Source: JAAZIN01 sp964441025
Lineage (GTDB): Bacteria; Bacillota; Dethiobacteria; DTU022
Direction: 5' to 3'
NCBI GenBank assembly: GCA_964441025.1
Contig: CAYTXG010000002.1
Coordinates: 1-64,000 of the forward strand
DNA: 64,000 bases
The notes beneath the pieces were generated by a model that was not told the origin of the DNA, did not search any database, and saw only the letters and a program-made list of their open reading frames with translations. Both the position numbers and the translations under genes were made by a program. Below are positions 7,897 through 16,925 of the stretch, piece by piece; positions within the stretch are counted from its first letter, which is position 1, and the number at the start of each line of letters is the position of its first letter.

Positions 7897-8946
7897 TTAA
7901 ACTTTTTTCTTGGCCAGGTAATAATCCACCAGAAGCACCTTCAAGACAGCGCTCAGGGGAACAGCCAGGATGATCCCGGGAATTCCGGCAAGCTGGCCGC
8001 CGATCAGGATGACCACAACAACGGTCAGGGGGCTGAGATCAACGGCCTTCCCCAGGAAAAGCGGCGTGAACACAAAGGCGTCGAAAATTTGCGGGATCAC
8101 ATAGGCGGCCAGCACCAGGAAGAAGTTGGGCGTGCCCGGCAGCAGGCTGAGGAGCAGGCCCGGCACGGCAGCCAGGACAGGCCCGATATAGAGGACAATG
8201 TTGAAGATACCGGCAAGGGCGCCCAGCATCAGGGAGAAGGGCAGCCCCAGGATGGCCAGCCCCCCCCAGGTAAAAAGACCGACAAACAGCGCTTTCAGCA
8301 AGGTGCCGCGGATAAATGCCCCCACCTTTTGATCGATAACACCGAGGACATGGATGACATCTTTCTGGTAGATCTGCGGCGCCAGCAAGGTCAGGCTCGA
8401 TTTGGCTTTCTCCAGATCCTGGACCAGGTAGAATACAAGAAAGATCAGCATCAGGCCGATCCAGGCTTTAGATACGATTGCCATTGAGAAATTGGCCAGG
8501 GACTTAAGCAGCTGCTGCACAAAACCGGGCGCCTCCTTGCTGAAAACGGCGTAGCGCTCAGTCAGCATGTCAGCCAGGTTGAGGTTGAAGCGGGCATCAA
8601 GTCCGGCCAGCCGTTCAACAAAGTCCGACCAGTCGCTGACCAGTTCGGTTGAGATAAAGTTGGTTAACTGGGAAAGCTCCCTGATGAGCCCGGGGATGAG
8701 AAAGTAAAAAAAGAGAAACATGGCGACAAGGACGACAATAACGGCGCTGGCCGACGCCAGCAGGGGGGGGAACCTGCGCCGGATCAAGAAATTTACCGGC
8801 GGCAGGAGCAGATAGACAATGAAAAGAGCAATAATAATAATGCTGATAATCGGCGCCAGCCTGACAAGCATGAGTATGAAAAGGCCAACAGCGGTAAAGG
8901 CGAGGGCAAGCTTGAAGGCCGCCCGCCACTCTCTATCTTTTAGCAC
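7897..8946 (-). CDS. AI-2E family transporter (UPF0118, YtvI/PerM-like)
   Basis: A 349-residue polytopic membrane protein. It has two N-terminal helix pairs, a soluble middle segment (about residues 80-145), and a C-terminal helix cluster containing the family-typical stretches IFNIVLYIGPVLAAVPGLL and ILIGGQLAGIPGIILAVPL. Members of PF01594 have been linked to autoinducer-2 export, Na+/H+ exchange and peptide export, so the substrate cannot be assigned. The GTG start at 8946 follows an AAGGGG site at normal spacing. It is transcribed in the same direction as the glycosyltransferase operon but is separated from it by about 310 bases. Confidence 0.85.
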   Translation of the reverse strand: MLKDREWRAAFKLALAFTAVGLFILMLVRLAPIISIIIIALFIVYLLLPPVNFLIRRRFPPLLASASAVIVVLVAMFLFFYFLIPGLIRELSQLTNFISTELVSDWSDFVERLAGLDARFNLNLADMLTERYAVFSKEAPGFVQQLLKSLANFSMAIVSKAWIGLMLIFLVFYLVQDLEKAKSSLTLLAPQIYQKDVIHVLGVIDQKVGAFIRGTLLKALFVGLFTWGGLAILGLPFSLMLGALAGIFNIVLYIGPVLAAVPGLLLSLLPGTPNFFLVLAAYVIPQIFDAFVFTPLFLGKAVDLSPLTVVVVILIGGQLAGIPGIILAVPLSAVLKVLLVDYYLAKKKV

Positions 8947-9104
8947 CGGCTAACCCCTTTCGGCAAACATGATATTTCAGGAGTTTACTTTTCTGAATTC
9001 TAACATGGACTCAATAAAAAGGAAAGCGGGGGCTGATAATTATGGTCTGAAAACAGCCTCCGGCGCCTATATATATTATGGAGAGAGGCGGAGGAGGGGA
9101 TGTG

Positions 9105-9389
9105 ATGAAGGCTTTCTGCGGGACCCTGGCGGCGCTGTCGCTGCTGGCGCTGGGCCTTTTTTTTCTGCCCGCCCGGGAAACCGCACCGGCGTCCGCCGTT
9201 TTTTCCCTGCTCTGGCTGTCGGCGGCCCTCACCTCTGTAGTTGCTTTCAGCAGGGAGCTCTTGCTGTTGCTGCGGCTGAACCGGATCCGGAGGCGCTGGC
9301 GCCTTTCCGGGAAAAGGGGAGGCCCTCGCCCCGCCCCCGCCCTCTCCCGCCTCACTCATCTCCGGGAGCGCGAGAGATATCTAGATTAA
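9105..9389 (+). CDS. Small two-helix membrane protein, unknown function
   Basis: A 94-residue hypothetical protein beginning at the ATG at 9105, just after GGAGGAGGGG. Two hydrophobic segments (LAALSLLALGLFFL and FSLLWLSAALTSVVAF) are followed by an arginine-rich tail. I do not recognise a family. Its last 38 bases overlap the 3' end of the convergent ytrI-like gene, so transcripts from the two strands would be complementary there. The good ribosome site and hydrophobic pattern argue that it is real, but it could be lineage-specific. Confidence 0.5.
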   Translation: MKAFCGTLAALSLLALGLFFLPARETAPASAVFSLLWLSAALTSVVAFSRELLLLLRLNRIRRRWRLSGKRGGPRPAPALSRLTHLRERERYLD

Positions 9390-9798
9390 ATATCGTCGCC
9401 GGGGCGACGACCACCCAGTTGACAGTGACAAGATAATCCCTGCTCTCCACGGTAAATTTGCGCCGGTGGAGCAAAGAGACAATCAGCTCCGGCTGCGCCT
9501 CCCCGATTATCGTACCGGGAAGGCTGGAGGCGGTCTCACGCACCAGCCGCTGCAGCTCCAGTTCAACAGAAGGCCCCATCTTCCCATTCATGATAAAGTC
9601 AACGGTGTTGATCTTCTCCCTTTGTTCACCGGCCCACATCTCCTCCATTTTGGACAGCTTCTCCGTTGTTTCAAATAGCTGCACCTTGAGGCTCTCCTGA
9701 TCCCAGTAAAGTTGCTCCAGACGGTAGGCATAGAGCAGATGAATGAGCGTCCCTCCGGCGAGCGCGCCCAGGAGAAGAGCTGCCGTTAAACGGCGCAA
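9352..9798 (-). CDS. ytrI: Sporulation membrane protein YtrI-like
   Basis: A 148-residue protein with one N-terminal membrane helix (ALLLGALAGGTLIHLLYAY), then a coiled-coil region (YWDQESLKVQLFETTEKLSK) and an outside-facing C-terminal domain. Its architecture, and its position directly after ytrH and next to dnaE, match B. subtilis YtrI, which is needed for efficient sporulation under sigma-E control. The sequence itself is divergent, so the assignment rests mainly on synteny. The TTG start lies two bases after the ytrH stop. The 3' end overlaps the small plus-strand gene by 38 bases. Confidence 0.65.
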   Translation of the reverse strand: MRRLTAALLLGALAGGTLIHLLYAYRLEQLYWDQESLKVQLFETTEKLSKMEEMWAGEQREKINTVDFIMNGKMGPSVELELQRLVRETASSLPGTIIGEAQPELIVSLLHRRKFTVESRDYLVTVNWVVVAPATIFNLDISRAPGDE

Positions 9799-9800
9799 GG

Positions 9801-10130
9801 CTAACGCTCCCCGCCCAGCGAAGCTATGATCAGGTAGCCGATATGTGCGCCGAGGAATGCGCTGGCGATGATCAACGCCTGCTTGAACAGGCCGGCAAAC
9901 TGCTTGCCGAAAAATCCGGCCTCGAAACTCTTGATCACCCCGAATGTCCCCCCCAGGGCGGCGACAAGAGCCCAGATCTTCAGCTCTTCTGAAAGCTCAA
10001 GCATGGTTTTCAACGGTGGCCTCCGCAGCAGAAACGCACCCAGCGAGCCCGCCAGGCTGCCGCCCAGGTTAACTCCCAGGGCCACGCAAAATGTTAAAAG
10101 GATGGTGACGATAAAACGATCCGCCTTCAT
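9801..10130 (-). CDS. ytrH: Sporulation membrane protein YtrH
   Basis: A 109-residue membrane protein with three hydrophobic segments separated by a loop containing LLRRPPLKTMLELSEELKIW. The segments VALGVNLGGSLAGSLGAF, LVAALGGTFGVIKSFE and IASAFLGAHIGYLII match the YtrH family (PF14034). In B. subtilis, ytrH and ytrI are sigma-E-dependent genes beside dnaE, exactly as here. The gene is divergent from dnaE across a 101-base gap. I could not find an exact sigma-E promoter in that gap, only a partial CATA box. The assignment is supported by both sequence and context. Confidence 0.85.
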   Translation of the reverse strand: MKADRFIVTILLTFCVALGVNLGGSLAGSLGAFLLRRPPLKTMLELSEELKIWALVAALGGTFGVIKSFEAGFFGKQFAGLFKQALIIASAFLGAHIGYLIIASLGGER

Positions 10131-10231
10131 CAGGAAATCGCCCCTTCGGCAAATTAATATGCCGGTGAGAGGAAATAGTTGCCGGGAAGTAGAAATAAAG
10201 CATGAAGCCCATTGCTACTGGAGTGTGAAAA

Positions 10232-13200
10232 TTGTCGAATCAAAACTTTGTTCATCTGCACTGCCATACCGAATACAGCCTTCTCGACGGCGCCGCCCGG
10301 ATCAAGGAACTGATCCGGAGGGCGGTGGATCTGGAAATGCCTGCAGTGGCTATCACCGACCATGGGGCCATGTTTGGAGTAGTCGATTTTTACAGGGAGG
10401 CCCTCAAAGCCGGCATCAAGCCCGTTATCGGATGTGAGGTTTACGTGGCGCCCCGCTCGCGCTTTCAAAAAGAGCCGAAACTGGACGACCACCAGTATCA
10501 CCTCGTTCTTCTGGCGGAAAATCAGCAGGGATACCGCAACCTGATGCGGATTGTCACCGCCGGCTATCTGGAGGGTTTCTATTACAAGCCGCGCGCCGAC
10601 CATGAGCTGCTGGCTGAGAACGCTGAGGGGCTCATCGCCATGAGCGGCTGCCTGGGCGGAGAGGTCCCCGCGCTGCTGGCGCGGGGTGAAGATGAAGCCG
10701 CCTTGAAGCTGGCCGGACGCTACCGGGACATATTCGGCCCTGAAAATTTTTATCTGGAGCTGCAGGATCACCGCCTTCCGGAACAGCCCGGAGTTAACCG
10801 GGGCCTTTGCAGCATTGCCCGCCGCACCGGCACCGGACTGGTGGCCACAAATGATGTCCATTACCTGCGGCGCGAAGATGCCGCAGTCCATGACGTCCTG
10901 CTCTGCATCCAGACGGCAAAGACCGTTCACGATACCGACCGCCTGAAATTCGAGACGGACGAATTCTATTTTAAGAGCGCTCCGGAGATGGCGGCGCTGT
11001 TCAGGGAGCACCCCGATGCGATTCAGAATACCCTGCGCATTGCCGAACGTTGCGCTGTTGATTTTGAATTTGACCGCCTTTTTCTCCCCGGTTATGAAGT
11101 CCCCGGCGGGCAAAGCGCCGCCGCTTACCTGGAGGAGCTCTGCCGCAAGGGCCTCAAAGAGCGCTATTCCGAAATAACGGAGCAGCTGGAGAAACGACTG
11201 GACTATGAGCTGAAGATCATCAACCAGATGGGATATGCAAGCTACTTTCTCATTGTCTGGGATTTTATCAGGTTTGCCCGCAGCGACGGCGTGCTTGTCG
11301 GTCCGGGGCGGGGTTCCGCCGCCGGCAGCCTTGTTGCTTACTGCCTGCGCATTACCGATATCGATCCTATCGCCAATGCTCTCCTTTTTGAGCGCTTTCT
11401 CAACCCGGAACGGATCTCCATGCCCGATATTGATATCGATTTTGCCGATGACAAGCGCGACCGCATCCTGAGCTATGTTGCCGGCAAATACGGCGCCGAA
11501 AGGGTGGCCCAGATCATCACATTTGGGACCATGGCAGCCAGGGGGGCAGTGCGGGATGTAGGCAGGGCGCTGGCATTCCCGTACGGCGAAGTGGACCGGG
11601 TGGCCAAGATGATCCCTAATGAGATAGGGATGACCATAAACCGGGCCCTGGAGCAGAGCCGGGATCTGAAGGAGCTTTATCAGGAGGAGGAACGCTACCG
11701 ACGGCTGCTGGACACATCAATGGCGGTGGAGGGGCTGCCCCGCCATGCTTCCATCCACGCCGCCGGCGTGGTGATTTCCAGGGAGCCGCTGGTGAGCCAT
11801 GTTCCCTTGCTGAAGACAAATGATCAGACCGTAGTGACCCAGTTTCCCATGGGGACGCTGGAGCGGCTCGGCCTTCTCAAGATGGACTTTCTGGGCCTCA
11901 AGACCCTGACCATTATTGAAGAAACAGCGGGCCATGTGCGCCGCCGCCACGGACGTGAAATACTGCTTGAGAAAATTCCTTTAGACGACGAGGGCACCTA
12001 CCGGCTCCTTTCCCAGGGGGAGACTACCGGCGTCTTTCAGCTGGAAAGCGAGGGGATGCGCAGCGTCCTTCGCGAGCTGATGCCCAACAAGTTTGCCGAT
12101 ATCGTGGCTGTTGTTGCCCTGTACCGGCCCGGGCCCATGGAGCAGATCCCCGTCTTTATCAACAGCAAGCACGGCCGGGAGCCTATCCATTACCCCCATC
12201 CCGTCCTGGAATCTGTTTTGAAAGAGACGTACGGCGTCATCGTTTACCAGGAACAGATCATGGAAATCGCCGCCACCATGGCCGGTTTCTCGCTGGCCCA
12301 GGCCGACCTGCTGCGGCGGGCTATCGGTAAAAAGAAGAAGCAGATCCTCGATGAGCAGCAGGAGATTTTTGTGCGGGGCTGCCTGGAAAAAGGCTACTCC
12401 CAAAAGCTGGCCCGCGAGGTCTATGATCTCATCTTAAAATTTGCCTCTTACGGCTTTAACAAGTCCCATGCCGCCGCGTACGCCCTTATTGCCTACCAGA
12501 CCGCCTATCTGAAAGCCAACTATCCTGTCGAATTCATGGCGGCGCTGATGACCGGTTACTGTGGTAACAGCGATAAGGTGGCCCTCTATATCGAAGGCTG
12601 CCGGCGGCAGGACATCGAGGTACTGCCGCCCGATATAAATGAAAGTGAAATAAACTTTACCGTTGTCAGCGACAGGCGCATCCGCTTCGGGCTGGCTGCA
12701 GTAAAAAATGTGGGGGCGGGAGCCATTGAATCAATTCTTCTGGCCCGCCGGGACAAACCCTTTGTCTCCATGCGCGATTACACGGCGCGTGTGGACGGGC
12801 GTCTCTGCAACCGCAAGGCCGTGGAGAGCCTGATCAAATGCGGCGCTTTTGATCGGCTGGGGGGGCACCGGGCCCAGTACCTGGCCTGCATGGAAGAGAG
12901 CATCGCCGGAGGCCAGGTTATGCAGCGGGAGCGGCAAAATGGCCAGATGACCATGTTTGCACTGATGGACCGGGAGAGCAAGGAGGAGCTCATCCGGGAC
13001 CGCCTGCCCGAAATTGAGGAGTTTTCGGACAAGGAGAGGCTGGCTCTTGAGAAGGAGATCCTGGGCTTCTATATTTCCGGGCACCCACTTGAACAGTACC
13101 GCCCACTGCTGGACCGGATGCCCGGGCTGACTCCCTGCGCCTCCTTGAAAGAGGCGGGCGAACGGAGTATTGTAAAGGTAGCGGGGATTGTTACCGGGGC

Positions 13201-13660
13201 CCGCTTTATCTATACAAAAAAGGGAAGGCCCATGGCCTTTGTCAGGCTTGAAGATCTTAGCGGCAGTGTGGAGGTCATTGTTTTCAGCGATCTTTGCGAA
13301 AAGTGCGGCGGGATATTCCACGAGGACAGTCTCCTGCTGGTGAAGGGTAAAATAGATCTAAAGGAGGATGAAGAGGCCAAGCTCATTGCGGAGTCCGCCG
13401 CGCCTCTGCCCCGGGAGACGAAACAGCTTTTTTTAAAAATTACAGAGGGCACCGACAGGGATGCCCTGAACAAGCTGCGCAAAATACTGCGCTCCGCTGC
13501 CGGTGAGCTGCCCGTTTATCTTTTTTTTGAGAGAGAGAAGAAGACGCTCCTGCTTGATGAAAACTACCGGGCCTCGGAAGAGAGGGCTTTTCTGGCGCAG
13601 CTGGAAAAACTGCTGGGACCGGACTCCGTCAGGCTGAAAGAGTTGAAACCGGGACTGTAG
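10232..13660 (+). CDS. dnaE: DNA polymerase III alpha subunit DnaE
   Basis: Replicative C-family DNA polymerase, 1142 residues. The N-terminal PHP domain carries HLHCHTEYSLLDG (from residue 8), TDHGAMFG and TNDVHYL. The palm has the catalytic aspartates at about 399 and 401 in MPDIDIDFADD. The fingers and thumb include GRGSAAGSL and LYRPGPM, followed by a tandem helix-hairpin-helix region. The OB fold is near residues 980-1060 (VKVAGIVTGARF). The TTG start lies eight bases after GGAG. It heads an operon with pfkA and pyk. No polC is found at its usual place elsewhere in this window, so whether this is the main replicase cannot be judged here. Confidence 0.97.
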   Translation: MSNQNFVHLHCHTEYSLLDGAARIKELIRRAVDLEMPAVAITDHGAMFGVVDFYREALKAGIKPVIGCEVYVAPRSRFQKEPKLDDHQYHLVLLAENQQGYRNLMRIVTAGYLEGFYYKPRADHELLAENAEGLIAMSGCLGGEVPALLARGEDEAALKLAGRYRDIFGPENFYLELQDHRLPEQPGVNRGLCSIARRTGTGLVATNDVHYLRREDAAVHDVLLCIQTAKTVHDTDRLKFETDEFYFKSAPEMAALFREHPDAIQNTLRIAERCAVDFEFDRLFLPGYEVPGGQSAAAYLEELCRKGLKERYSEITEQLEKRLDYELKIINQMGYASYFLIVWDFIRFARSDGVLVGPGRGSAAGSLVAYCLRITDIDPIANALLFERFLNPERISMPDIDIDFADDKRDRILSYVAGKYGAERVAQIITFGTMAARGAVRDVGRALAFPYGEVDRVAKMIPNEIGMTINRALEQSRDLKELYQEEERYRRLLDTSMAVEGLPRHASIHAAGVVISREPLVSHVPLLKTNDQTVVTQFPMGTLERLGLLKMDFLGLKTLTIIEETAGHVRRRHGREILLEKIPLDDEGTYRLLSQGETTGVFQLESEGMRSVLRELMPNKFADIVAVVALYRPGPMEQIPVFINSKHGREPIHYPHPVLESVLKETYGVIVYQEQIMEIAATMAGFSLAQADLLRRAIGKKKKQILDEQQEIFVRGCLEKGYSQKLAREVYDLILKFASYGFNKSHAAAYALIAYQTAYLKANYPVEFMAALMTGYCGNSDKVALYIEGCRRQDIEVLPPDINESEINFTVVSDRRIRFGLAAVKNVGAGAIESILLARRDKPFVSMRDYTARVDGRLCNRKAVESLIKCGAFDRLGGHRAQYLACMEESIAGGQVMQRERQNGQMTMFALMDRESKEELIRDRLPEIEEFSDKERLALEKEILGFYISGHPLEQYRPLLDRMPGLTPCASLKEAGERSIVKVAGIVTGARFIYTKKGRPMAFVRLEDLSGSVEVIVFSDLCEKCGGIFHEDSLLLVKGKIDLKEDEEAKLIAESAAPLPRETKQLFLKITEGTDRDALNKLRKILRSAAGELPVYLFFEREKKTLLLDENYRASEERAFLAQLEKLLGPDSVRLKELKPGL

Positions 13661-13691
13661 AATTCTCTATCAACGAGGTGAGATATATAAG

Positions 13692-14654
13692 ATGCAAAAA
13701 ATAGCAGTCCTTACCAGCGGCGGCGATGCTCCGGGTATGAACGCGGCCATCAGGGCAGTTGTCCGTACCGGGATCCATTATGGGATGGAGATGTATGGTG
13801 TGGAAAGGGGCCTGAACGGACTGTGCAGCGGCAGCAGAATGAAAAGCTTCAACCTCGGATCGGTAGCCGGGATAATCCATCGCGGGGGAACCATCCTGCA
13901 CACTGCCCGGGCCCCGGAATTCACGGACAGGGCTGTTCAAGAGCAGGCAGTGCGCCGCCTGGGGGAAGAGGGGATCGGAGGAGTTGTGATCATCGGCGGC
14001 GGCGGCTCTTTCCGCGGTGCGCAGGCGCTTCAGGATCTGGGGATAAAAACGGTGGGCGTTCCGGCTACCATCGATAACGATATTCACGGCACAGACAGTG
14101 CAATCGGCTTTGACACGGCGGTAAATACCGCCCTTGACGCCGTCAACAGGCTGCGCGATACCGCCACATCACACGAGCGCATATTCATTGTCGAGGTCAT
14201 GGGCCGGGAGAGCGGCTTCATCGCCCTGGCTGCCGGTATCGCCGGGGGAGCGGAAGCGGTGATTATCCCCGAGATCGAAATAGATCTGGAGCAGATCTGC
14301 AGGCGCCTGTTAAAAGGCATCGCCCGTAAGAAAACGCACAGTCTCATTCTTGTTGCCGAGGGAGCGGCCAGCGCCTATCAAATTGGCGAAATGGTGCATG
14401 AGAGGACGGGGCTGGAGACGAGGGTTACTATTCTGGGGCATATCCAGCGCGGCGGCAGCCCCTCGGCGGCGGATCGCCTTCTGGGCAGCCGCATGGGCGC
14501 CGCGGCCGTTGAGCTGCTGCGCCGTGATTGCAGCGGGGTGATGACCGCCCTGAGCAACGGCCAGATAGTTCCAGTGCCCCTGCTGAACACATTTACCGGA
14601 AAGAAGGTGCTATCGAGAGATCTTTATGAACTTTCACTTGTTCTGGCACTCTAG
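13692..14654 (+). CDS. pfkA: 6-phosphofructokinase with an atypical nucleotide-binding loop
   Basis: Glycolytic phosphofructokinase of normal bacterial length (320 residues). Conserved elements include GGDAPGMNAAIR near the N-terminus, the catalytic TIDNDIHGTD and the substrate loop MGRESGF. In the metal-nucleotide loop the family consensus GGDGS is replaced by GGGGS at residues 102-106. Glycine at 104 thus replaces the aspartate (E. coli Asp103) that contacts Mg-ATP. The following glycine that marks ATP-users rather than PPi-users is kept. It sits between dnaE (31-base gap) and pyk (51-base gap). An ATP-dependent enzyme is still the best call, but activity may be altered. Confidence 0.92.
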   Translation: MQKIAVLTSGGDAPGMNAAIRAVVRTGIHYGMEMYGVERGLNGLCSGSRMKSFNLGSVAGIIHRGGTILHTARAPEFTDRAVQEQAVRRLGEEGIGGVVIIGGGGSFRGAQALQDLGIKTVGVPATIDNDIHGTDSAIGFDTAVNTALDAVNRLRDTATSHERIFIVEVMGRESGFIALAAGIAGGAEAVIIPEIEIDLEQICRRLLKGIARKKTHSLILVAEGAASAYQIGEMVHERTGLETRVTILGHIQRGGSPSAADRLLGSRMGAAAVELLRRDCSGVMTALSNGQIVPVPLLNTFTGKKVLSRDLYELSLVLAL

Positions 14655-14705
14655 CTGCGATTGCCCCTGCAGCGCCTTAATTCTGGAGGAGGAGGCCTGG
14701 TCCCG

Positions 14706-16454
14706 ATGCGGCGCACAAAAATAGTCTGTACCATTGGCCCCGCTTCCGAAAATCCCGAGGTTCTGGCCGCCCTGGTGGAAGCAGGAATGGATGTAGCGCG
14801 GCTCAATCTATCCCACGGCCGGAGCGAAGAGCACTGGCGCAGATTTTCCGCCGTCAGCGATGTAAGCCGCCGGTTGAATAAGATTGTAGCCATTCTTGTT
14901 GATACCCGCGGACCCGAAGTGCGGACCGGCCCCCTGCCCTGCGGGGAGATCTGCCTGAAAGAGGGGGCAGAATTTATCCTGACTACCGTTCCCGGAGCGG
15001 GGGATGAAGGGAAGGTTTCCATAACCTACCCCGGGCTGCCGCAGGACCTAACACCCGGAAAGCTGATTCTCATCGATGACGGCATGATTACAATAAAGGT
15101 GGAGGCGATCAGGGGCAAAGAAATTATCAGCCGGGTGCTGCACGGCGGCATCCTGAAAAGCAACAAGGGGCTCAACCTGCCCGGGAGTGTGATCAGGTTG
15201 CCTGCTCTCGGTGAAGCGGACCGCACCGATCTCAAAATAGCCCTGGAAATGGGAGCGCATTTTGTGGCTGCCTCCTTTATCCGCGATTGCGATGACATAC
15301 TGGAGCTGCGCCGTTTTCTGGAGGATGAGCACAGCGAGGCGAAAATAATCGCCAAGATCGAAAATGACAGCGGCCTGGAGCATTTTGAACAAATTCTGGA
15401 GGTTGCCGATGGAGTGATGGTGGCGCGGGGAGATCTGGGGGTGGAGATTCCTGCCGAAGAGGTGCCCCTGCTGCAGAAGAAAATAATTCGTATGTGCAAC
15501 AGGGCGGGCAAGCCGGTAATAACCGCCACGCAGATGCTGGAAAGCATGGTCAAACAGCCCCGCCCCACGAGGGCAGAGGCCAGCGACGTGGCCAATGCTA
15601 TTTTCGACGGCACTGATGCGGTCATGCTTTCCGGAGAAACCGCCGTGGGCGCTTACCCCGTTGATGCTGTAATGACGATGGCCCGCATCAGCAGCAGGGC
15701 CGAAGAGTCCCTGCAATACGAGAAGATCCTGGCCGGCGCCGGGCCTTCGGTGGAGAAAAATATCACAGATGCCATCAGCTATGCCGGCTGCAGTGTGTCG
15801 GAGGAGCTGGGCGCGGCGGCCATTATCACCCCCACGGAATCGGGACATACAGCCCGGATGGTCTCGAAGTACAGGCCGCGGGCGCCGATCATAGCGGTGA
15901 CGCCACGTTACGGAGTGGCCGCCGGGCTCCAGCTGACCTGGGGGGTCAAGCCGGTACCCTGTCCCCCGGGGGAAACGACAGACGAAATGTTTTTCAATGC
16001 CATCGGCGCCTCAAAGGAAACGGGGTTGATCAGGGAGGGGGATCTTGTGGTGATCACCGCAGGTGTGCCTGTGGGCGTTTCCGGAACAACGAACCTGCTG
16101 CGGGTGGAGACAGTGGGCGAAATAGTGTTGAAAGGAACAGGGATCGGGAAAAAGGCGGTTTACGGCAAAGCCGTTGTGATCAGGGATCCCGGGGAGCTGG
16201 AGTCTGTTGAAAGGGGTCAGATTATTATCACCAGGTCAACGGACAGTTCATTTTTACCGGCTCTGGAGAGGGCGGCGGCAGTGATCACTGAAGAGGGCGG
16301 CCTCACTTCACACGGAGCCATCCTGGCTCTGCACCTGGGCAAACCCGCCCTGGTGGGAGCGGAGGAGGCGACGCGGCTGATCCGCTCCGGCGACGCGATC
16401 ACTGTGGACAGCATCAGGGGACTCGTTTACCGGGGGAAAGCAAGTGTGCTCTAG
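14706..16454 (+). CDS. pyk: Pyruvate kinase with C-terminal PEP-utiliser domain
   Basis: Final glycolytic enzyme. The 582-residue protein begins with MRRTKIVCTIGPASENPE and carries the catalytic MVARGDLGVEIP segment, followed by VITATQMLESM. After the allosteric domain there is an extra domain of about 110 residues (from about residue 470) related to the phosphohistidine domain of PEP synthase/PPDK, with the motif LTSHGA. This long form is known from Bacillus and other Firmicutes. The ATG at 14706 lies about ten bases after GGAGGAGGAGG. An upstream in-frame TTG at 14661 would add 15 unrelated residues and is unlikely. Confidence 0.96.
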   Translation: MRRTKIVCTIGPASENPEVLAALVEAGMDVARLNLSHGRSEEHWRRFSAVSDVSRRLNKIVAILVDTRGPEVRTGPLPCGEICLKEGAEFILTTVPGAGDEGKVSITYPGLPQDLTPGKLILIDDGMITIKVEAIRGKEIISRVLHGGILKSNKGLNLPGSVIRLPALGEADRTDLKIALEMGAHFVAASFIRDCDDILELRRFLEDEHSEAKIIAKIENDSGLEHFEQILEVADGVMVARGDLGVEIPAEEVPLLQKKIIRMCNRAGKPVITATQMLESMVKQPRPTRAEASDVANAIFDGTDAVMLSGETAVGAYPVDAVMTMARISSRAEESLQYEKILAGAGPSVEKNITDAISYAGCSVSEELGAAAIITPTESGHTARMVSKYRPRAPIIAVTPRYGVAAGLQLTWGVKPVPCPPGETTDEMFFNAIGASKETGLIREGDLVVITAGVPVGVSGTTNLLRVETVGEIVLKGTGIGKKAVYGKAVVIRDPGELESVERGQIIITRSTDSSFLPALERAAAVITEEGGLTSHGAILALHLGKPALVGAEEATRLIRSGDAITVDSIRGLVYRGKASVL

Positions 16455-16499
16455 TTGAGCTGCAGGGACGGGGGGACTCGTTCCGGGGAGGACAGAGCC

Positions 16500-16925
16500 A
16501 TGCGCAGGAATGAAACAAAACTCAGGGTCCGCTACAAGGAGACCGATGCCATGGGCATCGCCTATTATGCCAACTATTTTGTCTGGTTCGAAATCGGCAG
16601 GGCCGAGTGGCTTCGGGCACTGGGGCTCACTTATCGCGAACTTGAGAAAAGCGGGCTTTTTCTCCCGGCAATCAAGGCCTCCTGCGACTATCGCTACCCG
16701 GCGCGTTATGATGATGAGTTGCTGGTGGTAACCCTGCTGGAAAGTTTGCGCGCCGCCAGGATCTCCTTTCAGTACGAGGTGCGCTGCGACGGACGGCTTC
16801 TGGCCCGCGGGAGCACCGAACATGCTTTTGTCAACGGGGAGGGGCGGCCTGTAGCCCTGCGCAAAAAAAACCCCTTTCTATGGAAAAAACTTAACCAGTT
16901 GCTGGAGAGCCGCCCCGGCACCTAG
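16500..16925 (+). CDS. Acyl-CoA thioesterase, 4HBT/YbgC family
   Basis: A 141-residue hot-dog-fold protein. The active-site block ETDAMGIAYYANYFVWFEIG includes the conserved aspartate and the Y-A-N-Y-F-x-W-F-E helix of the YbgC/4-hydroxybenzoyl-CoA thioesterase family. Start at the ATG at 16500, just after GGGGAGGAC. It probably hydrolyses short or medium acyl-CoA, but the substrate cannot be read from sequence. Its TAG (16923-16925) shares bases CTAG with the stop codon of the convergent DUF1015 gene, so the two genes meet tail to tail with no spacer. Confidence 0.88.
   Translation: MRRNETKLRVRYKETDAMGIAYYANYFVWFEIGRAEWLRALGLTYRELEKSGLFLPAIKASCDYRYPARYDDELLVVTLLESLRAARISFQYEVRCDGRLLARGSTEHAFVNGEGRPVALRKKNPFLWKKLNQLLESRPGT

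Noticed and set aside
10131..10231. CATA box upstream of ytrH as a sigma-E promoter
   Set aside because: Only part of the -10 consensus fits and no matching -35 element is found.
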